Of a stretch of 64,000 nucleotides of DNA, positions 22,189-33,567 are shown piece after piece. The DNA is from Argopecten irradians (lineage: Eukaryota; Mollusca; Bivalvia; Pectinida; Pectinidae). Made by a program: the position numbers and the translations under genes. How positions within the stretch are numbered: the first letter of the stretch is position 1; each line of letters opens with the position of its first letter. The notes beneath the pieces are model-generated. The model did no database searches, was not told where the DNA came from, and worked only from the letters and a program-made list of their open reading frames with translations. The DNA is taken from NCBI RefSeq assembly GCF_041381155.1, contig NC_091149.1, forward strand, positions 10,246,609-10,310,608, written 5' to 3'.

Positions 22189-25100
22189 TCAATATTCACA
22201 GAAAATCTGTGGCGTTGGTGTTGGCTCTTTGTTGTGGCACACAAGCTGTGGGAAATTCCAAAATCCCCGACAGTGGCATTCATTAACATTATCCACAGAT
22301 TTTATTCCGGATTCCCCGAGTGCAAAGGTTTCTCCAAGGTAGAGACATTCGCCTGCAATGGTAGAAGAATGAAATGTCAAATACTGATATAAGTTATTTT
22401 TAACAAATAAGTAAGTTTTCGTTTTAGCACTCAGAAATAATATAATAGTGATATGGATCATTTATATTGAACATACCGCATTCTCCGAAAACACGCACCT
22501 CGCACCCCATACACACTACACACCGATGAGAGATGGGAGGTTGTCCTTACATGAACCTACCTGATAATAGGACGTTAATCAAACAAAGCATTCGTGTAGT
22601 TTGAATATACACGATATACCTGTTTACCTTCTCGATCACAAACGTGAATGAAATTGGTATCAAACACAAGACGCTGGCGTTGCTATATAAAATAACCAAA
22701 CTTAACGCAACAAAATCAGAAACTACCATAACCTAAATAAATAGAATAAACGTATTAATATAAGAACTAAAACAAACCAAAGAGTATCTACAGAATCTAT
22801 TGAATGGGTGAACTCGAATAATGTTTTTAGATTTGTACCACTTATATTCATGCACAGATAATTCCAATTCTTGAAGACCTAAAGTTTCACAATGACTCGC
22901 CAGATTAGAGTTAAGACGTGACCTTGTCACTACATTTGATTGGAGGATAGAGGATAACATCCCATTAGGGGTCATGTAGGGGTGACCTTTGAAATATCCA
23001 ATCAAATCGCTGCCTTCAGAATCTAATGTAATGTAAATCGAATGTAAATTTCAGGGGAACGAATATTTGAAAAAGCTATCATAATTAGTTTCGTGTATGT
23101 AGTCATCTCGCCCAAGCACCACAACAAAGCTAATTGTATATGTATAATGGAACGAAATGGCATTTTCAATTGATGTAACAAGGTGTAGAAATGTGGTACA
23201 TGTATAAAGGTCATCCGAACATTACCCCAAAGGGATGTTGTCAGATCCTCTATTGAACGGGGTCAGAGTGGTTGTTGTCTTTGGTGATTACATCTATTCC
23301 ATGTACACGTCTTACACAGAAGAAACTCAACGTTTTAAATATCGGCATTGCCTATTTAATATGAAAATTGATGTATCAAAGACACCAATACAAAGGTTAC
23401 ACATCAGTATGCCAGTGTTTCATTTCCAATGGATAGTCAATGATCTTAATGGTTAAACAAAACTTTTGAAATATATTCATAACTGTTAGCGATTTACACA
23501 AGTGTCGGGATGTAGAATGAAAAAAAAAACACTTTCAAATTTTAATGAAAAAGTTACAAAAGTATACAATTTATAAATTAAAATTATAATATATGACATT
23601 TGAACTCTTAGTATTACCGTAACGGCTCCAGAAAGTATAGCAGAGGAAAAAGATAATTCACCAAATATGTTTACAACCGATACTCAGACGTGAGGCGTTC
23701 GAAATGAGTGACAGCATTCGATCAATTCATATCATTAAGCAGACAATTCTGATTAGTAAAATCACGATGTGTATTAAATGTGAACGTGGTTAACTAAATA
23801 ACTATTTCTTTGCGGTACCAGAAAGGATATATCAGAAATACATAAGAGCTGATCACATGCTTTGCAAAGTAAAAATTAAAAACATATTGGTCATATGCAT
23901 ATATGCCTATGTAGGCTACAATCGTAACTCCTCGGATGTAATAAGTGTAAGACTATAAAAGAAAATCAAACATCATTCAAGTCAAAACCTAACTACACCC
24001 TACATGCGTATTAGAAAATGAACATTTATTTAAATGTTGAACAACTATTAGCATTATTTTAAGAAATTGATTACAACTTCTTCCCCTTCGCGATGGAAAA
24101 TACACAACATCAATTGACAGACCCTCAAGAGACGTAAATCCTCGGTGGCAAGTTGTTATAAAAGTAGCCCCTTAGTGTTATCACATTCGAGGAGTTCCGG
24201 TTGATTGCAGCTATATGTTACCTACCAGGACACGTCATGCATACTCTTTCCCGTGTTGGTATTGGCACTTCTCCGTTGCCACAAACTGGAAACTCCGGAC
24301 ATGGAAAGAATTTGCAATACGAGCAGCCGCCCACCGGTAAACACTCGATCTGGTAGCCCTTTATCTTTGGAGGGGGCCTGGGTCTACAGTACTTCACACA
24401 TTTGCCGTACCATTCCGGCGGTGCGGCTCGGGGTACTGTCAAATAATGAAAATACCGATGTTAGAAAGATCCACTAACGAAGGTTAATAATAAATAGATT
24501 TAGAGAAAATAGCGTCATGTATGGAAGATATATCATACCACTATCGAAGGTTTATACTAAAATGAAATTAGGAAGATAATTCAAAACACCTCTATTGAGG
24601 GTAAATTTTAAATTATATTTAGAAAGACCTTTGAAATCATACCATTTTCGAGGGTAAAGTATAAGTTGGATTTAATGAAGTTATCGACAATTTAGGGAAT
24701 TGTTTTGAAAAAAAAAACCTTGCGGAGGGTAAACCTTAAGTAAGATTGATTGTTATACAAATGATAATACAGCAATATCTGACAGGTAATTAAGATACAT
24801 TTTGCAATGTGTGTCTCACATTGTATTACTATTAAATTATATAAAGTATTTAAGTTAAGATTCACGCTATATAAACTGTATATGTTTTAATTTACCTTCA
24901 ATATTCTTTAGTTGAACTTGAAATTATGTTTCGATAATAGTTTATGTGATGAAATACACATCAGAATATATTTCTAATATTGAATAAAAACTTAAGAGTA
25001 AAAAATAAGGCATATATCCTAAAAAATGCAAAAAAAAAGAGCTTTCAGACTGAATTAAGCTTTGTGCAAAATAATTGATATAAACACTAATTGCTTTTGA

Positions 25101-26102
25101 CGCAACAAAATGAGTGCATATTTATTTTAAACGCAAGATTTCTGCATATCCAGGAGAATAATTAAACTTTTTCTTTAAAGCCCCCTTACAATAATTATAA
25201 TTTTCAAAAAAGCAGTTATAATTATACATGAAAGAAAAAAGTACATATAACTTTAAAATTCAAAACCATAATTAAAATAATATTATAATGAATGTTAATG
25301 CTCTTTATCAACTTACTCTGTCTTCCAACTAAAACAATGTCTTGAAATTGTGTAAGATTTTCTCGTGACATAAACATTAATATGTTAGCAAGAAGCGAAA
25401 CATTGGCTGCTTGCTGAATCCTGTACATCCTGGTCCAGACACCAACATTTGCAAAATATTGGGCCAGGTGCTCATAGAGTTATATTTCAGTCGATGCCAC
25501 ACGGTGAAATATTATCATAAAATATGGCAACTGTTTTTCTAACGTTTTAAAAACGTATGATTTATTATGTCATAGCACATATATATTGCCTGTATACTAA
25601 TTAATTAAAAAGTATGGTTTATGCACTAAAATGGTACTTTTATTATTGTTTATGATTTTAAGTACAATTAAATTTCACATTTGCATGTGGAACAACTGTT
25701 TCCCTGTTTAAATGTGATTATGTATAAAAATGTATTTTAGCATTACACTGGTGTTTTTGTAGACGGAATGTTTTAAAAATTATGAAAAAAGTATTTTGAA
25801 TACTGTTGTTATTATCTATAAATTTTAAAACAGTTATTTCTCTTTTAGACATATGTGGGAAATAATTATCTGTCCTTTATAACAACCAAGTCTAAACATG
25901 CTGTTTCACAATATAAACACACCTCAGTGATTTATCGTCGTGAATTTGATATATAGCTTCAAATGTTCTGTAGAAAACAGAAATGTGTGTCAATGTACTT
26001 TCTTGAACGAAACATAAGTTATTTTCATAAGATAAAAGATATCTTACCTGTTGCATGAAGGAGTATCATCAAAAACACAAGAAAAGAGGTGAAACGATCC
26101 AT
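22189..26102 (-). CDS. small cysteine-rich secreted protein, gene 1 of a three-gene family (3 exons, 142 aa)
   Basis: Exon 1 (26102-26048, 55 nt) encodes the signal peptide MDRFTSFLVFLMILLHAT. Exon 2 (24435-24226, 210 nt) encodes a cysteine-rich module: YGKCVKYC, IECLPVGGCSYCKFFPCP, then PTRERVCMTC. Exon 3 (22352-22189, 164 nt) encodes GECLYLGETFALGES, NVNECHC, LVC and the end IFCEY, then TGA. All junctions are phase 1 with GT/AG borders, and the parts give 142 residues in frame. Fourteen cysteines are shared with both paralogues (nine in exon 2, five in exon 3). The exon 3 pattern C-x3-G-x-x-F-x-x-G then D-x-N-x-C-x-C resembles part of a von Willebrand C domain. Exon 2 is not a fold I recognise. 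An extracellular role (matrix, shell, mucus or inhibitor) is plausible but unproven. Confidence 0.78.
22353..24225 (-). other. intron 2 of cysteine-rich gene 1
   Basis: It contains a 3'-end fragment of the dispersed repeat at 22470-22575 (ACCGCATTCTCCGAAAACAC to AATAGGACGTTAAT) and a MITE at 22905-23275. The rest is AT-rich and shows no exon. Confidence 0.6.
22905..23275. mobile_element. MITE of the GGATCTGACAACATCCC family, copy in intron
   Basis: Left marker AGAGGATAACATCCCATTAG and right marker GGATGTTGTCAGATCCTCTA are inverted relative to each other. The interior keeps GTGTATGTAGTCATCTCG, AGCTAATTGTATA and GGAACGAAATGGC as in the other copies. Exact ends and target duplication are unclear. 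Confidence 0.65.
24436..26047 (-). other. intron 1 of cysteine-rich gene 1
   Basis: AT-rich with no repeat family I recognise. A short minus-strand open frame near 25320-25428 has a plausible donor but no cysteines and no paralogue, so I do not call it an exon. Confidence 0.5.
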
Positions 26103-27616
26103 GTCGATTTCTCCGAGTTTCGAAGAACGTCGACGCCCTTGACAAATTAAACTCCCATACACTTTGAAGATATGAACTATACGTACGATGTAATGGTAAA
26201 TTATGAATGTTTATGTAAATTGTCCTGAGCACCTATTAGTGTTATATCCGTTTTTTCTCTAATATAACTTTACCAAAGACAGTAAATTGACATATTTCAT
26301 TATTGGTACCTTATATAGCGAAAGACACTTACGTAGTCGGAGTATTAATTCATAGCCACAGCAATTTAATTAATTCCACATAGGGTCAAAATTTATGGTT
26401 TTACTCAAAACAACGCATATTTATATTACACATGAAATATCTTTCATTAATGGTGACTGTTACGTTAAGTCTGTCACGGCTTTTATATTGTATGTGCCAG
26501 CCAAATTTTATTATCGCGTATTTAATTATGTTGGGGTTTAATATGATATGAAGTCTGGTATTAAAATGGTTCTTAACAAGCTAAGTGATATTGTTTCAAA
26601 TACCCGATTAACGTATTTGGTTAGGATGAGACTTAGATTGGCAAATGTTGTGATGTCATCGAACGTGAGGACGCTTATTTTCACGGAGTATCTGGGTTCA
26701 GTTTCATCAACCGAATTTCCATGATTGTAATTGAAAAATGTTCTATTACATATTATAAGTTTCTTACTTGTTACGATTTATCAATTTATAATTATAGTAC
26801 ATGCTGGCTCTTTCGAGTTTTCCAAAGGGGCAATTTAGTCTAAGAATACATCTGCACATATATAAGAAATAATTAAGTTCTTATTGAAATTAGATTAGTT
26901 GGAGTTTACAGTGATATGCCAGAAAAAACAAACTGTAGTGAAATGTATGTGAAATGTTCGAACTCGCTTTCTGTCCGCCATTACACATAGCGGTCGGATG
27001 TCTTGCATGATGAACCCTCGCCCTTGCCAGTGTAGTACAGAATTTTTTTGTCTAGAACTACTCAAATCGCTCTCCTACAGTAGTGTGTTTACCTTATTAG
27101 ATGCATGTTCTTGCTTAAAAATAATTTCATCAACTCCTTAGTGGGTATGCATTGCATTTATCTAACATGCGTTACTTTGGCTCCGGTATGGGTACGTCGT
27201 ACATGTTGTACCTGCTTAATAATAATATTGATCAACGATTTGGAATTTCAATGGTATCAATCAAAATACTTAACAATGTTGTGAAATTTGTCAATATTTC
27301 TTCTTATATGATTTATAAGGAATGTAGAACATTACATAATACATTTATGCCATATTTTGCTTTGTGGTTTTGTAACAGAATTAGCCTTACTGAATTATCC
27401 CTTTAACTGAACCATATAGTTTTCCGTCTGGCATACTTATGTGATCATAGCTTCGTTCCAAACAGCTACGTTATACACTAAACGAATACATGAACTTGCC
27501 ATCTTTATTCGTGTCTCATCAATCGTGCATGTTTCATAAATCAAATCGGCCACTCAAATTTTAATATTTTTTTAAAACCGTTGAAACATCGTATGCAATC
27601 TGATTGAAATACAGAT
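26103..27616. other. upstream region of cysteine-rich gene 1
   Basis: No TATA box or upstream exon can be fixed with confidence. The ATG at 26102 is preceded on the minus strand by unspliced-looking sequence without a nearby AG acceptor, so exon 1 probably carries its own 5' UTR. The remainder is AT-rich and non-genic. Confidence 0.4.
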
Positions 27617-27706
27617 CCTTATAACAACCTCGTTCATATGGGATCTGACAACATCACATTAGGGGTCATGTTTGGTTGACTTGAACACAACCTGTACTTC
27701 AGATCA
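27617..27706 (-). mobile_element. MITE fragment (GGATCTGACAACATCCC family), interrupted
   Basis: CAGATCCTTATAACAACCTC, then GGATCTGACAACATCACATT and CCTGTACTTCAGATCA match the right end of the family in inverse orientation. The match stops exactly where the next palindromic element begins, which suggests insertion followed by loss of the other half. Confidence 0.55.
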
Positions 27707-28263
27707 AGTGTCAATTTGGGCCCTCTGGTGGCCATGACCGATAAGTATTATTTTTGTTTACAGATACCCGGGGGTTAGGAATCATGATATGACATATTAT
27801 TAAGGTCAGGTCGGAGTCCCTTGTGAGTTATGAGGGGTTAAACAGGAGGGACAATTTTCTGTTATATTTTTGCCTTAGTTTATACTATAAAAATGTATTG
27901 TTCGATGCAATCTCATATGATATATAACTTTTTTTTCTGGTATATTAAGGCACCAGATGAACTTTATTCTTAAATAATTGACATTTTACAAAATTAAGGT
28001 CACTGTGACCTATTTTTGACACTAAGTTATATTTTCCAAAATCTTTAAATTTTAACATATAAATGCATTATAATTCATAAAAAAAACATTCAAATATATA
28101 ATTTGGTTCTAACAAAACGGGACAAAACAGAAAATTGCATAACTCACAAGGGAATCCGACCTTTCCGAATCATAGGTCATATCATGATGTCCTAACCCCT
28201 GGGTATTTGTAAACAAAAATTATGCTTATCGGTCATGACCATCAGAGGGCCCGAATTGACACT
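27707..28263. mobile_element. long inverted-repeat element (557 bp, arms about 140 bp)
   Basis: Left arm 27707-27850 and right arm 28131-28263 are inverted copies, with shared blocks AGTGTCAATTNGGGCCCTCT, CATGACCGATAAG, TTTTTGTTTACA, GGGGTTAGGA, ATCATGATATGAC and CCCTTGTGAGTTATG. The middle is AT-rich with no coding frame. A clear target duplication was not found. Confidence 0.7.
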
Positions 28264-29807
28264 CATCCTTTGATCTTGGCAACCCCCACTGACTGGACCG
28301 ATATGACTTACATATCAATAACCTTCTTCCGAATTCACAGATGCGATTGGATCAAGTACTCATAATATATTAAGGTCTTAAGGCTCACTTCGAAATTTGT
28401 AAATTTCATGGCCCTAGGGTCTCATGTTTTCCCCTGTGGATAGGGTCAGGATAATAGTAAAGTGAAATCGATATTTCCAACGTTTATTTTTCTTGTTAGG
28501 AAGTGTATAGGGATTGAATAGTGTTTTGAGTTAGCGCTACAGGTTGAATATGTCTGTATTCAGCTGCATTTCATATGGCTGTATATAATTGTAAGCAAAA
28601 CACTGTTAAATCCATTTATTTATATATTTTGTCAATTTGTTTATTTATTTTTACACGTCGTCAAATTTGAAACGGCGATGCTTGCCAAGTTAGGTAAATA
28701 CGGTAGTCAGAATGACCGAATATGTAGTCTCGCTTGTTTAATGTTACAGCTGCCACTTGATTAAAAAATGACAATTATAACTGTCGGACGTTTTGAAAAA
28801 AGTTTTATCAATTTCAAAATTTGAACATATATTAATTCGAAAGTCTATTTTTAAAAAGGGAGGTAACCAAGGTGGAAAGCAAAGTGTTGTTATTTATCGG
28901 GTCGATCCGAAATCCAAGATAACCGCCAATTTGAAAACACATTTTGAACTTCTCAAGTTCTACCAGTGCGATTTACCTGAAACTAAACACATATCTTATC
29001 AATGTTATATACGACTATTGCTAATGTAGTCAGATGACGGTTTAGACCCTTGGATCACATGTTTTACATGTATATTTTCTTCGTATGGCAAAGTCTAATA
29101 GTGTACGCAACGTTAAATCGATATTTTTGATATTTGTTTTACTATATTTGATACTGTATTGTATATTAAGTGAATCCGTTTTTAACGTTTGTGTGTTGCA
29201 ATATAATAAATTATGCAAAGTTAAATTGACATTTCTGAACATTTCTTCAAAATTGGAAAATATAGTGTATGTTAACTAAAATCGATATAGTGTTTGTAAA
29301 ATAAAATAGCTGTTTCGTTGGATGTTGTGTTTGATATTAAAATGTGTTTCAGAAATGGTGGAAGTTCTTCATGTCGCGTTTCCTGTTGCTTATCTCCTTT
29401 AAACAGGAAGATAACAAAATAGTACTAAAAAAAAAAAAAAAAAAAAAAAAATTACGGAAACGACGTCATGCGACAACCCTTAAACACTATATATTAAAAA
29501 AAAAACAAACAAACAATCGCTTAATGAGATATTTATGACTTAGATGAGGCTTCAATAAGCTAAAAATATTTGAATTTTCCTAAAATGAATTCGGACATTT
29601 TTTATTATGTCTATTTTAGGAGGTGTACCATTTTGGATGTTCAAATCTGCTTAATCACAGTGCTATATATTGATAAACATATGCACTGCTGACAGGTAAA
29701 CAAATAATTAAATTAAAACTGAAGGCATCTTTTTATGGAATGTTAAAGAAAAAATCTATATTCAAGCATACGTCAGAAAATTGAAACAATTATCTTCAAA
29801 AAGTGTG
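28264..29807. other. non-genic stretch
   Basis: It contains a fragment of the AGATCACCTG-type repeat at 28370-28450 and a long A-run at 29429-29450. Otherwise it is AT-rich without supportable features. Confidence 0.45.
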
Positions 29808-29932
29808 GGGGCCGAATGGTCAGTTGCCAGGTACTGACCGCTGTTCGGTGGTTTTTCTCCGGGTATTCCGGCTTTCCTCCACCAACAAACCTGACACGTC
29901 CTTACATGACTCTGATTGTTAATAGGACATAT
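29808..29932 (+). repeat. tRNA-derived SINE, copy 2 (5' truncated)
   Basis: It shares the core CAGTTGCCAGGTACTGACCG, GGTGGTTTTTCTCCGGGTAT and CGGCTTTCCTCCACC, and the tail ACATGACTCTGATTGTTAAT followed by AGGACA, with the copy at 12940-13107. The B box is lost at the 5' end. Confidence 0.7.
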
Positions 29933-30229
29933 AACTTATAAAACCAAAACCATTCTGCAACCAGCAGATGCATTGCATTGTCGGCATACACCTACCACAT
30001 ACATGTTTGCTGTATTCGACACTGACGTAAAGTAGCTGTATTTGTGCACGTGCGTCGATTCTATCGAACTCCTATTGGCTGATTCATTGTTTTGAAAGTC
30101 GAACATATTTGTTGAACATTATAATACGAATATGTTAATAAATGTAGCACTTTCACAAATAACAAGCTTAAGAGACTCATTAGGCCTGTATCGTTCAGCT
30201 GTTTCAGGAAAAGAACAGAAGCTAACAAC

Positions 30230-31000
30230 TTGAAGGGGGGGGGGGGGACTTGGGACCAACCCCACCGTTTATAAATAATTAGTTCCCCTTCACCCAATGA
30301 AGCTCAGATTAAATTGGAAATCAATCCCTTTATTCCTACAGAAGAATGATTTTAAGGATTTGCTACATTTCCCCTATTGAGCCAGCTCCTCGGGCCACTG
30401 AGGGACCAGAACCACCGTTTATACAAAATTAGTTCCTCTTCGACCAAAGAAGCTCGAGATTAAATTAGAAACTCAATCCCTTCTTCATACAAAAGAAGAG
30501 GGATTTTAAAGAATTTATATTTCCCTATTAGGACCCGCCCTGGGCCCCTTGGGGAGCCACACTCACGTTTAAAAAATTGGTTTCTCTTCACCCAAGGAAG
30601 CTTAACAGAATTAGAACTTATATAATTAATCCCTTCATTCCTACAGAATACGGATTTTCAAATATTAACTTTATTTAGCTTTATTGGGCCCTGCCCTCGG
30701 GCCCCTGGGGGACCAGACCTACCGTTCATACAAAGTTGGTTTCCCTTCATCCAAGGAAGCTTCAGACCAAATTAGAATAAAATCCCTTTATTCCTACAGA
30801 AGAAGATTGATTGTAAAAAATGTTGCTATATTTCCCTATTAGGCCCCGCCCCTCAGGCCCCGCCCCTCAGGCCCCGCCCCTCAGGCCCTCGGGGGAACAG
30901 ACCCACGACAAGAAGGTGTTTTTTGTGTGAAAAGTTGACGGAAGACGGACGACGTACCATGACATTAGCTCACTGGCCCTTTCAGCCAGGTGAGCTAAAA
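30230..31000. repeat. tandem array of about 150-bp units ending in an AGCTCACCTG-type terminus
   Basis: About four diverged units are marked by CCACCGTTTATA-like blocks at 30263, 30413, 30563 and 30720, each with AAGGAAGCT-type and CCTACAGAA-type blocks and a GGGCCCC-rich end. At 30841-30888 a 15-bp unit (AGGCCCCGCCCCTCA) is repeated three times. The array ends with GACGGAAGACGGACGACG and CCAGGTGAGCTAAAAA. A run of about 12 G lies at 30235-30247. It is non-coding. Confidence 0.65.
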
Positions 31001-31254
31001 ATCATATGCATTTTTGCAAAGTTACAGAATAAAAAGTAAAATACATGGTCAGTATCTTTGAATATTAACTGATTTTTAGCTCGGGACAGAAGACAAAAGT
31101 GACATGCAAAAAGCTCGCCACTTTTGTCTTTCATGCACCCTCGCCAAAATACAGCTTATATTTGAAGATACTGCCCATGTTTTCTCTCTATATATCGTTC
31201 CGGTCAACGAAACGTATCGTGAAAATGTCAAATTCGTATAAGTTGAAGACTAGG

Positions 31255-31650
31255 ATTTTATCTTTTTTCTACTTCCTAACGTCTCCCTTGTTTGCCTTTA
31301 TTTCAGCACTCGACACTGAGGTAAGTTTTGGGTTTTTTACCCTGGCCGAGAAACACCAGAGTCTATAAAGGTGGTAGTTTCTATTCTTGCTGAAAGCTCA
31401 GTATAAAGTGAGTGGGGCGAGGTTTGTCCATTTTCAGTATAATGGTGGATGTAGTTATTTATTTTTTCGGCAGTATGCTTCATCGAGATAACACTATAAA
31501 AAGTTCAAATGTATCAATATCACAAGGAGACACAACGTCTAAAGAGGCTCCTAAAATATACAGACGTCCGCTCACCAGAACAAATTGTATACATGCATGG
31601 GATGTCGGCCTTAAATGACACCGGCTGTTAATAGGATGTTAATCATATCA
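31255..31650 (+). repeat. dispersed repeat with SINE-type 3' tail, diverged copy
   Basis: Blocks CTTCCTAACGTCTCCCTTG, CTGGCCGAGAAACACCAGAG, TCTATAAAGGTGGTAGTTTC, GCTTCATCGAGATAACACTA and TACATGCATGGGATGTCGGC lead to GACACCGGCTGTTAATAGGA. It is non-coding. Confidence 0.7.
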
Positions 31651-33418
31651 ACCATTTCATGCTAAACCGTGTCTGTTTATAAGACGTTTATGTCATAAGC
31701 CGAACCAAACCAAATCCTAAACAAATCAAACTGGTAATCTTCAAAATCACGAAATAATGAACACATAAAAGAATACCCATACGCTTTTTCGAACGTTTTT
31801 TTTTTATAGATATTGGGCTGATGAAGGCTCTTTAGTGGCTGAATATATTCCATTGAATTTTTTTTTTATTTTATTTTATTTTGAATTTATTTTTGCCTTT
31901 TATTTCGGATTATTAATATAATAGCTTTATTTCGCTTTTATCTCATTATACTTTTTCGGGGTTTTTTCCAGTTCTAAAAAATTCTAAAACAGATCTGAGA
32001 TGTTGACCACACAGTCTTTTTTTTATTCCGTCTTATTAGCATTAAACATCTGCGTTTTTACATGATTTCAAAATAATGAGGGTTTATTAGAATGATAATT
32101 AAATTTATGCACAATAATGTGCATAATTTTGGTTTTTAAATCATCGTTTCAGGGAGGTAGCGATGAATGAGATATCATTAAAATGTGAAACTTAAAAGAG
32201 AAGGACTAAAACGAAATACATTTATGACATTTTAAGTATCTTTAAATTAAAAAATAATTTCTAGAAGACATCTTTTAATCTTGAATATTTGTTTAATAAT
32301 GAATCAAAATAATTTCCTCTTTCTCTAAATTGAATATTTACTTATTTTATTAGCTTTAGCAAACATGACTTAATATGCATTTCAACAACATGGAAAATAC
32401 AAAGTAATAAAAGTCCTATTTGTGTTTGTTGGACTTTTAAAGTGGATGAAAACACATTTAATTGTTATTAAATGAACTATGTCATTAAAAAGACATATAA
32501 ATGATATTGTTTGGTAATTAAAAATGACAAAAACAATGACATCAGTAGTTAAGTTTTTATTAAGTTATATTTGATGGGACAACATAGTCTAGAATCTGTA
32601 AGATAACAAAGATTTAATTTATTTTTAACGTAACGCTTTTGGTAATGGTTAGAAGATGAAATATTCGGAAAACCTTCACAGATTAGTAAAATCATTATAC
32701 AAATCTTAAATGAACAGCATAAATAACAAAAAAAAATGGAGTTAATATTCCATTTATGCATCCTATCTCGTAGAGATGTCTCCATTCTTTTTAAAGTCTC
32801 CAGCCGCTTCGGTTAATGTGACAGACTGACGGCTTTTGCGTTTAGCGGATAAGTAGCACCTGGGAGGCATCTAATACTGCGGAAGTTGTTCAAGCATTCA
32901 GACAAGTATGACATTAATTGGGTCAATTTGTTATGTAGAGCTGTACTCTAAGGGAAGTAGCAGGAATTTAATGAGCAATTAAGACAATGATACAGCAGCC
33001 GGGCTGGGGTTCGGACTCAGAACCTCTGAACCACCTGAAGGATCAGGTGAAATATATATCACTGACCAACTTGGTCTAGTATCGACAGAATTGTTACCCC
33101 ATTGATGTATTAGAACACTTCACAATGATCGCAAGGATTCTATAGACTTTGAAATCTATTCCTGCTCGTAAAAACATACTTCTTCATAACAAATTATCTC
33201 TTATAACTGTTTTTATTTGCATATTACAGAGTTATCTTCATTTGCAGGTAGGTATTGATTGTGTCGTCATGTGTTCGCGTGCGTAACGTACTACTTTTTT
33301 GAGCAAAAGACAAGAATTTCGCATGCACAATTATGACGTCAGAATGGATACCTTCCCGCAAGGAAGGCAACTCTGTAATATACAAAGATGGAATAATACG
33401 TTGCTTTTATTTCTAATT
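31651..33418. other. non-genic stretch downstream of cysteine-rich gene 2
   Basis: Very AT-rich, with T-runs. A tRNA-like GGGTTCGGACTC at 33009 lacks a partner A box. No exon found. Confidence 0.45.
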
Positions 33419-33567
33419 TCAGACGCCACAGAATCGTCTAGGGGACGGCGATTTTTCACTAGTACATCTTACTTTCCCATAGTTTTGACAACTACACTCG
33501 TTGATATCGTCTGCTGCCTTAAACCGGTCGGTCCTTTTGTATGTTTTTCCAGCATACACACATGTAC
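33419..33567 (-). CDS. terminal exon of cysteine-rich gene 2 (VWC-like half-domain)
   Basis: The acceptor is CTCTGTTTCAG and the exon ends at TGA (33421-33419). Five cysteines align with the terminal exons of gene 1 and gene 3. An AATAAA motif on the minus strand (complement at 33406-33411) lies about 8 nt past the stop and may serve as the polyadenylation signal. Confidence 0.75.

Noticed and set aside
25222-25428. Minus-strand open frame within intron 1 of cysteine-rich gene 1
   Set aside because: Its donor is plausible but the acceptor is weak. There are no cysteines and no equivalent in the paralogues, and the three called exons already join in frame without it.
29344-29538. Lysine-rich open frame
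   Set aside because: It is produced by the long A-run near 29430.
32990-33040. Possible tRNA or SINE head (GGGTTCGGACTC)
   Set aside because: It has a single B-box-like match only. There is no A box at the right distance and no cloverleaf that I can draw.
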